This document shows positions 1-9,400 of a stretch of 64,000 nt of DNA, piece after piece (position 1 is the first letter of the stretch; every line of letters begins with the position of its first letter). Source of the stretch: Psychrobacter immobilis (GTDB lineage Bacteria; Pseudomonadota; Gammaproteobacteria; Pseudomonadales; Moraxellaceae). The notes below the pieces were generated by a model, which made no database searches, was not told the DNA's origin, and worked only from the letters and a program-made list of their open reading frames with translations. The translations under genes were made by a program, and so were the position numbers. The stretch spans positions 1 to 64,000 of the forward strand of contig NZ_CAJHAD010000001.1 in the NCBI RefSeq assembly GCF_904846285.1, given 5' to 3'.

Positions 1-2237
1 GCATCACAGGTGGCCCAAGCATCACGACGACAGGCATTGATGCTGGCAATAAGAAGATCACCGGTGTGTTAGCAGGAGAGGACGCAACTGATGCTGTTAA
101 TAAAAGCCAGTTAGATGCTATTACTGGGAATATAACAGCAGGTGGAGTTCAGTATGATCGTAATACGGATAATACAGTGAATTACGACCGAGTCAGTTTT
201 GCGGGCGCACCAGCTGTTATTGGTAAAGATAAAAATGATAACAATATTGTTGTCCGTGGTGGAACTACGCTTACTAACATTGCAAACGGTATTAATGCTG
301 CTGATGCAGTGAATAAAGGTCAGCTAGATAACGTCACTAAAGTCAAGATATTTGATAAAAATGGTGATGAAATCACCGTCAATATCGCGGACCAAATTGT
401 TAACAATAATGTGAATAATGAGGATTTAGACTCCTTATTCCTGACTTATAATGTTAGAGGGCAAGGAGTAACAGATCGCCTAACTATTGGTGAAACTGTA
501 CAAAAAATGAATACTGAAGGTGTTAAGTTCTCTCATACCAATGGAGTTGCTCCTCCGGTTGGCGATGCATTAACTAACGATTCTAGTGCTGGCGGAGATA
601 ACTCAACTGCGATTGGCGTCAATGCCATTATTACTAGAAACGGTGAGTCTTCGATTGCCTTAGGTCATAACACACGTGTTGAAGGCGCTTCTTCGGTTGC
701 CATTGGTAACGGCTCTCAAGCTAACGGTAATCAGTCCATTGCCATTGGTACTGGCAATATTGTTAATGGCGATAACTCTGGCGCTTTTGGTGATCCAAAT
801 ATTATCGACGGTAGTAGTAGTTATTCTGTAGGTAACAACAATAATATCGATAGTGACGATACTTTTGTTCTAGGGAATAATGTTATACAAACAGTCGCTG
901 GTTCAGTAGTATTGGGTAGCGAATCCGGTACAACTACCAAAGGTGGTATTATCGGTTATCTAGCAAATATTAATGATATCAATGATCTCATACTAGCGAC
1001 TAGGAGTAATAGAGGCGCGGTTGCTGTAGGTAATGCGGAGGCTGGTATTTACCGTCAAATCACAGGTGTTGCAGCCGGTACTGCCGATTCTGATGCCGTT
1101 AACGTCTCTCAGCTAAAGGCCGTCAATGCCAAAATTGATAACATCGGTGGGAGCAATACCACACTTAATGATGCGGCCGTTCAGTATGATAAAAAAGATG
1201 GCAATATCAATAAAGGCAATATTACCTTGGCTGGTACTTCTGTTTCGACTGGCACCGGCAACAATGGCAATACTGTTGTCACTAGTGGAGGAACTACTAT
1301 TACCAACGTAGCCAATGGATTAAACGTATCAGATGCCGTCAATAAAGGACAACTAGATAGTCTGGGTGGTGGTGTCGCTGGTATTATCGGTGGTGGCGCT
1401 AAATATGAAAATGGCAAATTGGTAGCTGGTAGTAATGGCATTGGCAATACAGGTGAATCCACTATTCATGATGCTATCGCTTCTATTAATAATGGTAACG
1501 CTCAGGCGAATGAAAGTATTAAAGCCAATACTGATAGTATTAAAACTAATGCTAACAACATCAAAGCCAATAATGACAGTATCAAAGCAAATACCGATGA
1601 CATCAAAGCAAACACTAATAGACTTAATTCTGGCCTAAGCTTCGGTGCTGATAGTGGTAACGATATCAATAAATCAGTAGGCGATAGTACTGCTCTTAAG
1701 TTTGAAGGCGGCAATAATATCACCACCACGGCGACTGGTAACGGCATTAAGTTTGATTTAAACGGTAATATTAGTGTCGATAGTGTGACGACTGGCAATA
1801 CGACGATCAACAATAAAGGTGTGATTATTAAAGATGGTCCGAGTATGACTGTCGATGGCATATATGCTGGTGACAAAACCATTACTGGAGTCGCTGATGG
1901 TATCGAAGTGAAAGATGCGGTCAACTTTGGGCAGTTAAATGCTTTAGATAAGCGTCTTGGTAACAGTATCAATGAGCTAGGTTATAAAATTAATGAAGTA
2001 GAAGATGATGCGAATGCAGGCATCTCAGCTGCTATGGCAATGTCATCTCTCCCACAAGCTTATATACCTGGCAAGTCAATGGTAGGTGGTGGTATCGCTA
2101 CCTATAATGGTCAAAGTGCTGTTGCAGTTGGTGTATCTAAAGTCTCTGATAATGGTCGCTGGGTAATTAAGGCAAATGGTACAGCAGATACACAGGGGAA
2201 TGCGGGCGGAGCGATTGGCGCAGGCTTTCATTTCTAG
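1..2237 (+). CDS. Trimeric autotransporter adhesin (YadA/Hia type), 3' part
   Basis: This is the C-terminal 744 codons of a surface adhesin of the type Vc secretion family; the reading frame is open from base 3, so the start and signal peptide lie upstream. Five neck-type DAVNxxQL motifs occur near bases 92, 305, 1095, 1335 and 1917. A YadA-like head with SxAIG repeats lies at about 590-930. Five exact seven-residue coiled-coil repeats lie at 1515-1619. The last ~75 residues (from about 2000) form the YadA membrane anchor, which ends in Phe as outer-membrane barrels do. Family knowledge: three chains together form one 12-strand barrel and a long stalk that binds surfaces or host matrix. The ligand cannot be told from sequence. 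The small lipoprotein gene that follows is probably its partner. Confidence 0.95.
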   Translation, partial: ITGGPSITTTGIDAGNKKITGVLAGEDATDAVNKSQLDAITGNITAGGVQYDRNTDNTVNYDRVSFAGAPAVIGKDKNDNNIVVRGGTTLTNIANGINAADAVNKGQLDNVTKVKIFDKNGDEITVNIADQIVNNNVNNEDLDSLFLTYNVRGQGVTDRLTIGETVQKMNTEGVKFSHTNGVAPPVGDALTNDSSAGGDNSTAIGVNAIITRNGESSIALGHNTRVEGASSVAIGNGSQANGNQSIAIGTGNIVNGDNSGAFGDPNIIDGSSSYSVGNNNNIDSDDTFVLGNNVIQTVAGSVVLGSESGTTTKGGIIGYLANINDINDLILATRSNRGAVAVGNAEAGIYRQITGVAAGTADSDAVNVSQLKAVNAKIDNIGGSNTTLNDAAVQYDKKDGNINKGNITLAGTSVSTGTGNNGNTVVTSGGTTITNVANGLNVSDAVNKGQLDSLGGGVAGIIGGGAKYENGKLVAGSNGIGNTGESTIHDAIASINNGNAQANESIKANTDSIKTNANNIKANNDSIKANTDDIKANTNRLNSGLSFGADSGNDINKSVGDSTALKFEGGNNITTTATGNGIKFDLNGNISVDSVTTGNTTINNKGVIIKDGPSMTVDGIYAGDKTITGVADGIEVKDAVNFGQLNALDKRLGNSINELGYKINEVEDDANAGISAAMAMSSLPQAYIPGKSMVGGGIATYNGQSAVAVGVSKVSDNGRWVIKANGTADTQGNAGGAIGAGFHF
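1515..1619 (+). repeat. Five 21-nt heptad repeats in the adhesin stalk
   Basis: Five consecutive seven-residue units of the form (S/N/D)IKxNxx run without interruption. Ile falls at heptad position a and Asn at position d. The DNA copies differ at several bases, so the array is conserved at protein level rather than freshly duplicated. Confidence 0.85.
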
Positions 2238-2328
2238 AACTAGTATTGCTATATCTTTTTATGGCAGCGCTTATTTGTAATAGAGATGCGTTGCCATATT
2301 ACCCATAAAAAATATTAAGGAATGAATA

Positions 2329-2787
2329 ATGAAAAAACCTGTCGCTCATTATGGTTTGTTAGTAACGACCGCATTGCTTTTCACGGTGTCTGGCTGTGCG
2401 CAAAAAAATATAATGCCAACTTGGCATTTGACACCTAGCGCACAAACAGGCTCTGTCAATCCTGATGACTTAGTATTCCCTGACCCTAATAAAGCTTGGC
2501 AGAAAGGTGGCACGATCGTTAATCATCAGGATGTGGCAAAAATTAGAGTAGGGACTACCAAAGATGAGATTTATAAATTAATAGGAACTCCTCATTTTAG
2601 TGAAGGCTTTAATGCGCGCGAATGGGATTATATTCTTAAGTTCTATGATGCTAACAATAAGGTAGAGACTTGCCAATATAAAATCATCTTTGATAAAGGC
2701 TATGAAGGCAGAATGCGAGATGATGCTTTTGGTGTATCAGAGGTTTATTGGAAACCTGCTTCTTGCGCTAAACACGAAAACTCATAA
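2329..2787 (+). CDS. BamE/SmpA-like lipoprotein, probable adhesin partner
   Basis: The 152-residue protein has a lipoprotein signal with the lipobox VSGC (Cys23), so it should be lipidated and anchored in the envelope. Residues ~45-140 resemble the SmpA/OmlA (BamE) fold, with the typical VxxVRVGxTKDEIxxLIGxPHFSEGF-type signature starting near residue 70. It begins 91 bases after the adhesin and ends with its own terminator. In Acinetobacter, the AtaA adhesin is followed by TpgA, which has the same N-terminal domain plus an OmpA-type peptidoglycan-binding domain. Here the OmpA-type part is absent. Role as an adhesin-assembly or anchoring factor is inferred from this position; general BamE itself is less likely because of the neighbour. 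Confidence 0.75.
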   Translation: MKKPVAHYGLLVTTALLFTVSGCAQKNIMPTWHLTPSAQTGSVNPDDLVFPDPNKAWQKGGTIVNHQDVAKIRVGTTKDEIYKLIGTPHFSEGFNAREWDYILKFYDANNKVETCQYKIIFDKGYEGRMRDDAFGVSEVYWKPASCAKHENS

Positions 2788-2811
2788 TAGTAATCTCTGA
2801 ATCTCTACTGT

Positions 2812-2849
2812 AAAAGATGCAACCCATGAACTGGTTTGCATCTTTTTTC
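2812..2849 (+). terminator. Rho-independent terminator
   Basis: Stem AAAGATGCAA pairs with TTGCATCTTT around a short loop and is followed by a T run. It closes the adhesin-lipoprotein unit. Confidence 0.85.
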
Positions 2850-2991
2850 TATAAAGCAATTTTTTATCTGATCAATTATGAGTGCTAGGATTCATTACAT
2901 CAAAAAATCAAACGATTTTAGGTGCAGTGGTAAGAGGATAAGCTATTAGCAAAGTCTATAAAAAAAGCTGATAAATAAAGTAGGAAGTTTC

Positions 2992-3410
2992 ATGCGTAAC
3001 AAAAAAGACCGAATTCGTCACGCCTTAGGGTTTGAGATTATAGGTCTAATATCTTTGCACCGCTAGCGAGCTTAGTATTGGAGTTTGAGCTGCATCTGAT
3101 GGGCGTAATGGCAGTGGCGGGCTCTATCGTCGCGACTTTTTGAAATTACTTTTATAATATTTTGTTTGACCGAGCTATGCTCAGGCTACGCGGCGCGGTG
3201 CAAAAGACCGTAGCAATACGCGTGCTTCAAGCAGTTTTATTTAAGGGCGCGCTATTGTTGCTATTTTTACCCGTGATTGCATGGTATTTGAATATCAGCC
3301 TGAGGGAAGCGTTTAAGATGGATATCGCGATGTCGACCTTTTATCTGATTTATACCTTTGTTTACAACTGGATTTATGACAAGGTGTTTCCTATTCCTCA
3401 AAGTAGTTAG
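2992..3410 (+). pseudogene. Broken PACE-family efflux gene (AceI-like)
   Basis: Read across frames, this encodes a ~140-residue, four-helix membrane protein like the PACE (chlorhexidine/AceI) transporters: N-terminal MRNKKDRIRHALGFEIIGLI in frame 1, then FAPLASLVLEFELHLMGV and the second bacterial-transmembrane-pair half in frame 3. Two lesions are visible. A frameshift between about 3048 and 3054 leads frame 1 to a TAG at 3064-3066. In the restored frame a TGA at 3141-3143 sits where the family has the Trp of an FWNxxYN-type motif. From 3162 on the frame is open to the TAG at 3408. Family function is proton-coupled export of biocides and short diamines; with two independent lesions the gene is probably dead, unless either is a sequencing error. 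Confidence 0.8.
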
Positions 3411-3570
3411 CTTAAAACAGCTCTTACATTCAATGCTAGCTTAGCAAGCTTCGTTTACCCAGGCTAAATTGATTGGTGAGTAGTAAATGCTTTAAAATAA
3501 CAAGCTAAGATTATTAGCTGAAGCAAATAAATGTTAAGGCGAAAAATAGAAGTACCAAGGAATCAGCTCT

Positions 3571-3858
3571 ATGTCAATTTACGTTGATTTTATGCAGATA
3601 GAATTTAAAGGCTATAAATGGTGCCATATGTTGGCCGATACCCTGCAAGAATTGCATGATTTTGCCGCACTTATTGACGTAGATAAGCGCTTATTCCATC
3701 GAAACGCCAGTTATCCACATTATGATGTCACCGTGCAAATGCGTGAAATAGCAATTGAGTATGGCGCTATACCTGCCGGTCGAAAAAAGATTATCGAATG
3801 TGCCAAGAAGTTAAAAGTAGAGTTGCATGAGCAAATCGCACGGTCTGAGCATTGCTAA
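3571..3858 (+). CDS. DUF4031 domain protein
   Basis: A 95-residue cytoplasmic protein. The start MSIYVDFM, the WCHMLADTLQELHDFAALI segment and the YPHYDVT segment match the DUF4031 family, whose biochemical role is not established. An AAGGA ribosome-binding site lies about ten bases upstream. It stands alone, between the broken efflux gene and the LysR gene on the other strand. The family is about 80-100 residues long, so this looks complete. Confidence 0.75.
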   Translation: MSIYVDFMQIEFKGYKWCHMLADTLQELHDFAALIDVDKRLFHRNASYPHYDVTVQMREIAIEYGAIPAGRKKIIECAKKLKVELHEQIARSEHC

Positions 3859-4039
3859 TAAGTGAAGCTGTTAAAGATATAAAAGAGATAGTCTTAAGCA
3901 TAAAAAGTCCTTTTAATATGAGTGTTTATTCAATGAGTGATGGTTGTGTCAAATGGTCTTATTTCTAATACTATAGACATTTCTTAAAAGTATTGGAAAA
4001 CATTCATATTAAGTAAAATCCGACCATAACTTTTTATAT

Positions 4040-4927
4040 TTACGCTAGGCGCTCTGCCAAATAATCTACCAATAATCTAATCTTCGGTGATAAATGACGA
4101 TTATGCGGATAGACGGCCCAGATACTTTCTTCAGGCTCTCTATAGTTATCTAGTAAGCTGACCAGCTCACCTGATGTCAAGTATTGCTGCACGTAATAAT
4201 CAGGCAGCTGGACGATACCTAGACCTTTTAAGGCGGCATCGACTAGGCTGTGACCACTGTTATATTGCACGCTACCAGAGACCCGCAGGTTTGTTTCTTT
4301 ATCAGCATTGTTAGCGTTGTCGCTATGTTCTATAAAGTGCCAATAATCACGCGTGCCCAGTAAGCAATTATGTTGTCTTAGATCGGCTAGAGAATATGGT
4401 ATACCGTATTTTTCTAGATAAGCGGGCGCGGCGCAAACAAAGTTGGTGCGATGACTAAGTTTTTTTGCCATCATCGTTGAGTCGCTTAATTTGCCAATAC
4501 GAATCGCCAAGTCATAACCGCCCTCGACCAAGTCGATTTTTTGATTGCTCAAAAAAGCCGTTACTTCAATATCGCGATACTGCACCATGAAGTCATTGAC
4601 CAGTGGCAACAATTGCTGCTCGCCATAAGTGACAGGGGCGGTCAATTTAATTCTGCCTTGGGGCTTTGACTGTAAATTGCTCACTGCTTGTTCGGCAGCA
4701 TCCAAGCCATCGAGCACACTGCGGCAGTGCTGATAAAACACCCGACCTTCTTCTGTCAGCGATACCTTGCGCGTCGTGCGATAGAGCAATTTAATATTAA
4801 GGCGTTTTTCTAAAGCGCTTATCTGCCGACTGACTTGCGCGGTTGAAATACCCAATTCTTTTGCCGCCCGCGTAAAGCTTTCGTACTCCGCCACATAAAC
4901 GAACTCGCTAATGCCATCCCAGCGCAT
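4040..4927 (-). CDS. LysR-family transcriptional regulator
   Basis: The protein has an N-terminal winged helix-turn-helix (residues ~1-60, with FTRAAKELGISTAQVSRQISALEKRL-type spacing) and a periplasmic-binding-like effector domain to the end. I chose the ATG at 4927 rather than the GTG at 4939 because the protein then begins MRWDGISEF, the normal LysR beginning. It is divergent from the formaldehyde dehydrogenase gene with 196 bases between, the usual arrangement for a LysR protein controlling its neighbour, so control of that gene by an aldehyde or nitrosothiol-related signal is a reasonable inference. The sequence resembles the large AaeR/DsdC-like crowd of LysR proteins too little to name an effector. 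Confidence 0.9.
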   Translation of the reverse strand: MRWDGISEFVYVAEYESFTRAAKELGISTAQVSRQISALEKRLNIKLLYRTTRKVSLTEEGRVFYQHCRSVLDGLDAAEQAVSNLQSKPQGRIKLTAPVTYGEQQLLPLVNDFMVQYRDIEVTAFLSNQKIDLVEGGYDLAIRIGKLSDSTMMAKKLSHRTNFVCAAPAYLEKYGIPYSLADLRQHNCLLGTRDYWHFIEHSDNANNADKETNLRVSGSVQYNSGHSLVDAALKGLGIVQLPDYYVQQYLTSGELVSLLDNYREPEESIWAVYPHNRHLSPKIRLLVDYLAERLA

Positions 4928-5108
4928 GATTATTACCACTGTGTAAAAGATATTTGCAAATATAGCATATTGTTATCGCAGCAGAAACAACTATAATGGA
5001 CAGTATAAAATTAACACTTTACAGACTGATATAACTAGCACTTGCCTCTATCAAGCAAGCGCTATAAGCTAAATTGGTCTGCGGGTAATAAACGATAAAA
5101 TTAATTAA

Positions 5109-6248
<1,140 letters not shown>

Positions 6249-6285
6249 AAGTTTAACTAGGTTTGTTTTAGCGTTATAAAACGAA

Positions 6286-6320
6286 GATGCCGCTCCTATT
6301 ACAGGGCGGCATTTTTTTAT
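6286..6320 (+). terminator. Terminator after frmA
   Basis: ATGCCGC pairs with GCGGCAT and is followed by a T run; the converging DUF2164 gene begins its stop codon just beyond. Confidence 0.8.
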
Positions 6321-6327
6321 TAGTTTT

Positions 6328-6576
6328 TTAATCTTTTTTAAAGCTGTGCATATCTTCTAGCACTGCCGTAAACCTATCGTATAGCCAAGGTTCAAGATCA
6401 TCAATCACTTGACTATATAGATGTGGTCCTATGGTTTCGATGATAAAGTCTAATAAAAACTTGGCGGGTAAATTACCAATATCGACATCAAATTCCTCGC
6501 TCATATAATCTCTAAGCTTATCCAAAACAATTTCTTCTGCTTCATCTGATAAGGTGATCAGTTTGTCTTTGCTCAT
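6328..6576 (-). CDS. DUF2164 family protein
   Basis: A small acidic cytoplasmic protein of 82 residues when started at MSKDKLITLS. That start is preceded by AGGACAG seven bases upstream, which is why I prefer it over the longer frame from 6603. The pattern of an LSDEAEEIVLDKLRDYM segment followed by an IGPHLYSQVIDDL segment fits DUF2164, a family without known function. It converges on frmA and is 125 bases from the FrnE-like gene upstream, which also reads on this strand, so they might be cotranscribed. Confidence 0.75.
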   Translation of the reverse strand: MSKDKLITLSDEAEEIVLDKLRDYMSEEFDVDIGNLPAKFLLDFIIETIGPHLYSQVIDDLEPWLYDRFTAVLEDMHSFKKD

Positions 6577-6701
6577 ATAAAACTGTCCTAATAGACATGC
6601 CAATAACGATGTCTAATATTTAAGTGGTTTAAATAATGACTGAAGTTTCAAGGGTATCTGGATGTTAAATAACCGTTAAACTGAGCTATACTTTTCATTA
6701 C

Positions 6702-7361
6702 CTAATCTTGCATAGTGGCCAATTGTTCTAAAATATTGACGTAATTGTCCACGCCTTGTGCGCCACTGACTAAATGCCGCTCATTAAAAATCATTGCTGG
6801 TACACTCTGAATACCTTGCTGCTGCCAGTGCCGCTCTTCTGCGCGTACCTCTTTGGCAAAACGCTGCTCTTCTAATACCGCGAGCGCCTCGTCACGATCA
6901 AGTCCTACTTCCGCTGCAATATCGGCCAACACTGTATTATCAGAAATATTGCGACCATCGGTAAAGTGAGCAATGAATAACGCCTGCTTTAAATCATGCA
7001 TTGGCTTTTGCCCTTGCTGACCAGCCCAGTACAACAACTGATGCAGATTAAAAGTATTATGCATACGCGTGTCATCGTTGAAATGAAACTCAAAGCCGAC
7101 TTCAGAGCCTGCTTCCGTCATTCTAATGCGACTCGCATCTGATTCTTCCTTGCTAGAGCCATATTTTTCCATAATATGCTCGCGTAAGTTTTGTCCTTCG
7201 CTTGGCATATTGCTGTTTAGCTCAAACGGATGCCAATGTATTTCATGTTCGGTATTGGTTTGCTTAAGCGCCTCAGCCAATTGACGGTAGCCGATAATAC
7301 ACCAAGGGCAAACCACGTCTGAGACGATATCTATGCGCAGTGGCTGTTTTGAATTGTCCAT
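6702..7361 (-). CDS. FrnE-like DsbA-family oxidoreductase
   Basis: A 219-residue thioredoxin-fold protein with a CPWC active site at Cys18-Cys21 and no signal peptide, so it should act in the cytoplasm. The helical insertion, the IHWHPFELNSNMP segment and the late VPAMIF cis-proline loop match FrnE and the 2-hydroxychromene-2-carboxylate isomerase-like branch of the DsbA family. Such proteins have been linked to disulfide exchange under oxidative stress. It lies next to the formaldehyde/nitrosothiol gene frmA, which would fit a redox-stress neighbourhood, but this is only position. The start ATG follows a weak AGGAAA site. Confidence 0.9.
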   Translation of the reverse strand: MDNSKQPLRIDIVSDVVCPWCIIGYRQLAEALKQTNTEHEIHWHPFELNSNMPSEGQNLREHIMEKYGSSKEESDASRIRMTEAGSEVGFEFHFNDDTRMHNTFNLHQLLYWAGQQGQKPMHDLKQALFIAHFTDGRNISDNTVLADIAAEVGLDRDEALAVLEEQRFAKEVRAEERHWQQQGIQSVPAMIFNERHLVSGAQGVDNYVNILEQLATMQD

Positions 7362-7734
7362 ATTTTCCTACCTATTTTATTGGTGATGCTTTATTTATTT
7401 ATGAAGTTTTTTTATAAGATTCAATCGATATTAAGAGAATGGGGCGGTGATTACAATGGCTGCTGAGTTACAGGTTCTATTTAAAAATTAACATGACCGA
7501 GAGCAGGTATTAAGTAGGTATTAAATAGGTTAGAACTAAGGTTAATGCAGGGTAAAAAAATATTTGTCAACGAATTTTGATTAAAAAACTACACTGTAAT
7601 GACAACAAAGTAAAAACAAAGTGCCGTTTTTGATAAGACATAATAAATTGATTAACGCTTGTTCAAAAGCGTCTATAACTATTCTTTCATCACTTTCATC
7701 ACTTTCATCTATTATCTGCCAGCGAGAAGCCAGC
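7362..7734. other. Intergenic region before the molybdoenzyme operon
   Basis: An AT-rich divergent region between the FrnE-like gene and paoA. It should hold both promoters. I see no clear palindrome, terminator or riboswitch-like structure. An in-frame GTG at 7621 could extend paoA by 38 residues but the extension is Ser/Ile-rich and lacks a twin-arginine signal. Confidence 0.5.
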
Positions 7735-8409
7735 ATGTCTACTTTGACGTTAACGATTAATAAGCAAGAGTATCAGCTCAACAATCTTGATGCGCGCACG
7801 ACATTGCTTGATGTCTGCCGCCAACATCTACAAATAACTGGACCCAAAAAAGGTTGCGACCACGGTCAATGTGGCGCTTGTACCATGCTGATTAATGGCC
7901 GACGGGTCAATTCTTGTCTGACCCTTGCGGTTATGCACGACTGTGATGAGATTACAACAATTGAAGGCATTGGCTTGCCTGAATCGCTATCTGAATTGCA
8001 GCAAGCGTTTAAAGACCATGATGCGTTTCAGTGTGGTTACTGTACGCCGGGGCAAATTTGTTCAGCGACTGCCGTGATAGAAGAGATTAAGCAAAATTGG
8101 CCAAGCTACGTGACTACAGATTTGCAAAATCCTGACGGCTTGCTAGTACAAGAAATCTCTGAACGTATGAGTGGCAATATTTGCCGCTGTTCTGCTTATC
8201 CAAATATTATTAATGCCATCTCGCAGGTTTTGGAGAGTGAGATAAAAGATAACGCTGTTGCTAAAACTGTAACCCAAAAAGGCTCCGATGTTTCAAGCGT
8301 CACAGGTATTTGGTCACCTCCGCCCAGTGAAACGCAGCTTAGCAAACCTTCAAAAAACAAACCGTCACAAAATAAAAGCCATACGGCGCAAGTAGGAGGT
8401 CGTTCATGA
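7735..8409 (+). CDS. paoA: Molybdenum aldehyde oxidoreductase, 2Fe-2S subunit
   Basis: The small subunit of a xanthine-oxidase-family enzyme, related to E. coli PaoA (YagT). It carries two [2Fe-2S] clusters: the plant-ferredoxin type (Cys41, Cys46, Cys49, Cys61) and the C-terminal type (Cys100, Cys103, Cys150, Cys152), passing electrons from the molybdenum centre to FAD. I start at the ATG at 7735, which puts the ferredoxin domain at residue 3. The E. coli protein has a twin-arginine export signal; none is present here even if the GTG at 7621 is used, so this enzyme is probably cytoplasmic. The last ~45 residues are a polar Ser/Lys/Pro-rich tail. The stop overlaps the next start as ATGA. Confidence 0.93.
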   Translation: MSTLTLTINKQEYQLNNLDARTTLLDVCRQHLQITGPKKGCDHGQCGACTMLINGRRVNSCLTLAVMHDCDEITTIEGIGLPESLSELQQAFKDHDAFQCGYCTPGQICSATAVIEEIKQNWPSYVTTDLQNPDGLLVQEISERMSGNICRCSAYPNIINAISQVLESEIKDNAVAKTVTQKGSDVSSVTGIWSPPPSETQLSKPSKNKPSQNKSHTAQVGGRS

Positions 8410-9398
8410 AACGCTTTGAATATATCCGTGCTACTGCGCCTGAGCAAGCGGCAATTTCTGCCAGTTCAAAGGAAGCGTCATTTATCGCTGGAGGTACTAA
8501 CTTACTAGATTTGATGAAGCTAGAAATTGAAACGCCTATCAAACTGGTTGATGTGACTCGCCTAGAGCTCGAGCAAATCGAAACGACCGCTGATGGTGGA
8601 TTACGAATCGGTACGCTCGTGACCAATAGTGATTTGGCGGCGCATCCAGAAGTGATTGCCAATTATCCAGTATTATCTCGGGCTATTTTGGCAGGCGCGA
8701 CTGGGCAATTGCGTAATAAAGCCACAACTGGCGGCAACTTTTTACAGCGTACGCGTTGTTATTATTTTTATCAAACCGATAGCCCGTGCAATAAGCGTGA
8801 ACCCGGTACCGGCTGTCCCGCTATCAATGGCGAGAACCGCACCCTTGCCATCTTAGGTACCAGTGATGCTTGTATTGCCCAACATCCCTCCGATATGGCG
8901 GTGGCGATGCGTTTGCTTGATGCGACGCTTGAAACGGTGAAAGCAGATGGCAGCACACGTAATATTGCGATTAAGGATTTTTATTGTTTGCCGAAAGACA
9001 CACCGCATATCGAAAACGTTTTAGAGTCAGGCGAGCTTATCACTCATATTGTAATGCCAGCACCTATCAAAGGTATGCATACGTACGACAAAGTTCGAGA
9101 CCGCGCCTCTTACGCTTTTGCTTTGGTCTCTTGCGCTGCCGTCATAGATAGCGATGATAATGGTAATTTGGCAACCGTACGTTTGGCATTTGGCGGTATC
9201 GGCACTCAGCCATGGCGCAATGAAGCGGTAGAGCGATTATTAACCAATACCACAGGTGATGACGCTACTATCGGGCAAGCCGCAGATTTATTATTACAAG
9301 ATGCCAAAGGTCACGGTCAAAACGATTTTAAGATACCACTGACACGTCGCCTACTTAAACAAGTCATTCAGCGCGCCTTAGCGGGCGAGGGAGCATAA
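8406..9398 (+). CDS. paoB: Molybdenum aldehyde oxidoreductase, FAD subunit
   Basis: The 330-residue flavin subunit of the CO-dehydrogenase medium-chain type. The FAD loop AGGTNLLDLMK (residues 28-38) and the ATTGGN motif (~106-111) are visible. Cys118, Cys128 and Cys137, with Cys156, lie in the loop that binds an additional [4Fe-4S] cluster in E. coli PaoB, so that extra cluster is probably kept. Start overlaps the end of paoA by four bases and the gene is followed after two bases by paoC, so the three subunits are translationally coupled. The electron acceptor is not shown by the sequence. Confidence 0.93.
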   Translation: MKRFEYIRATAPEQAAISASSKEASFIAGGTNLLDLMKLEIETPIKLVDVTRLELEQIETTADGGLRIGTLVTNSDLAAHPEVIANYPVLSRAILAGATGQLRNKATTGGNFLQRTRCYYFYQTDSPCNKREPGTGCPAINGENRTLAILGTSDACIAQHPSDMAVAMRLLDATLETVKADGSTRNIAIKDFYCLPKDTPHIENVLESGELITHIVMPAPIKGMHTYDKVRDRASYAFALVSCAAVIDSDDNGNLATVRLAFGGIGTQPWRNEAVERLLTNTTGDDATIGQAADLLLQDAKGHGQNDFKIPLTRRLLKQVIQRALAGEGA

Positions 9399-9400
9399 TC

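Noticed and set aside
1502..1972. Minus-strand open frame opposite the adhesin
   Set aside because: It is a shadow of the repetitive adhesin coding strand; Leu/Val/Pro-rich with no start site.
7621..7734. Upstream GTG start for paoA
   Set aside because: The added 38 residues lack a twin-arginine signal and the ferredoxin domain begins at once after the ATG at 7735. Not fully excluded.
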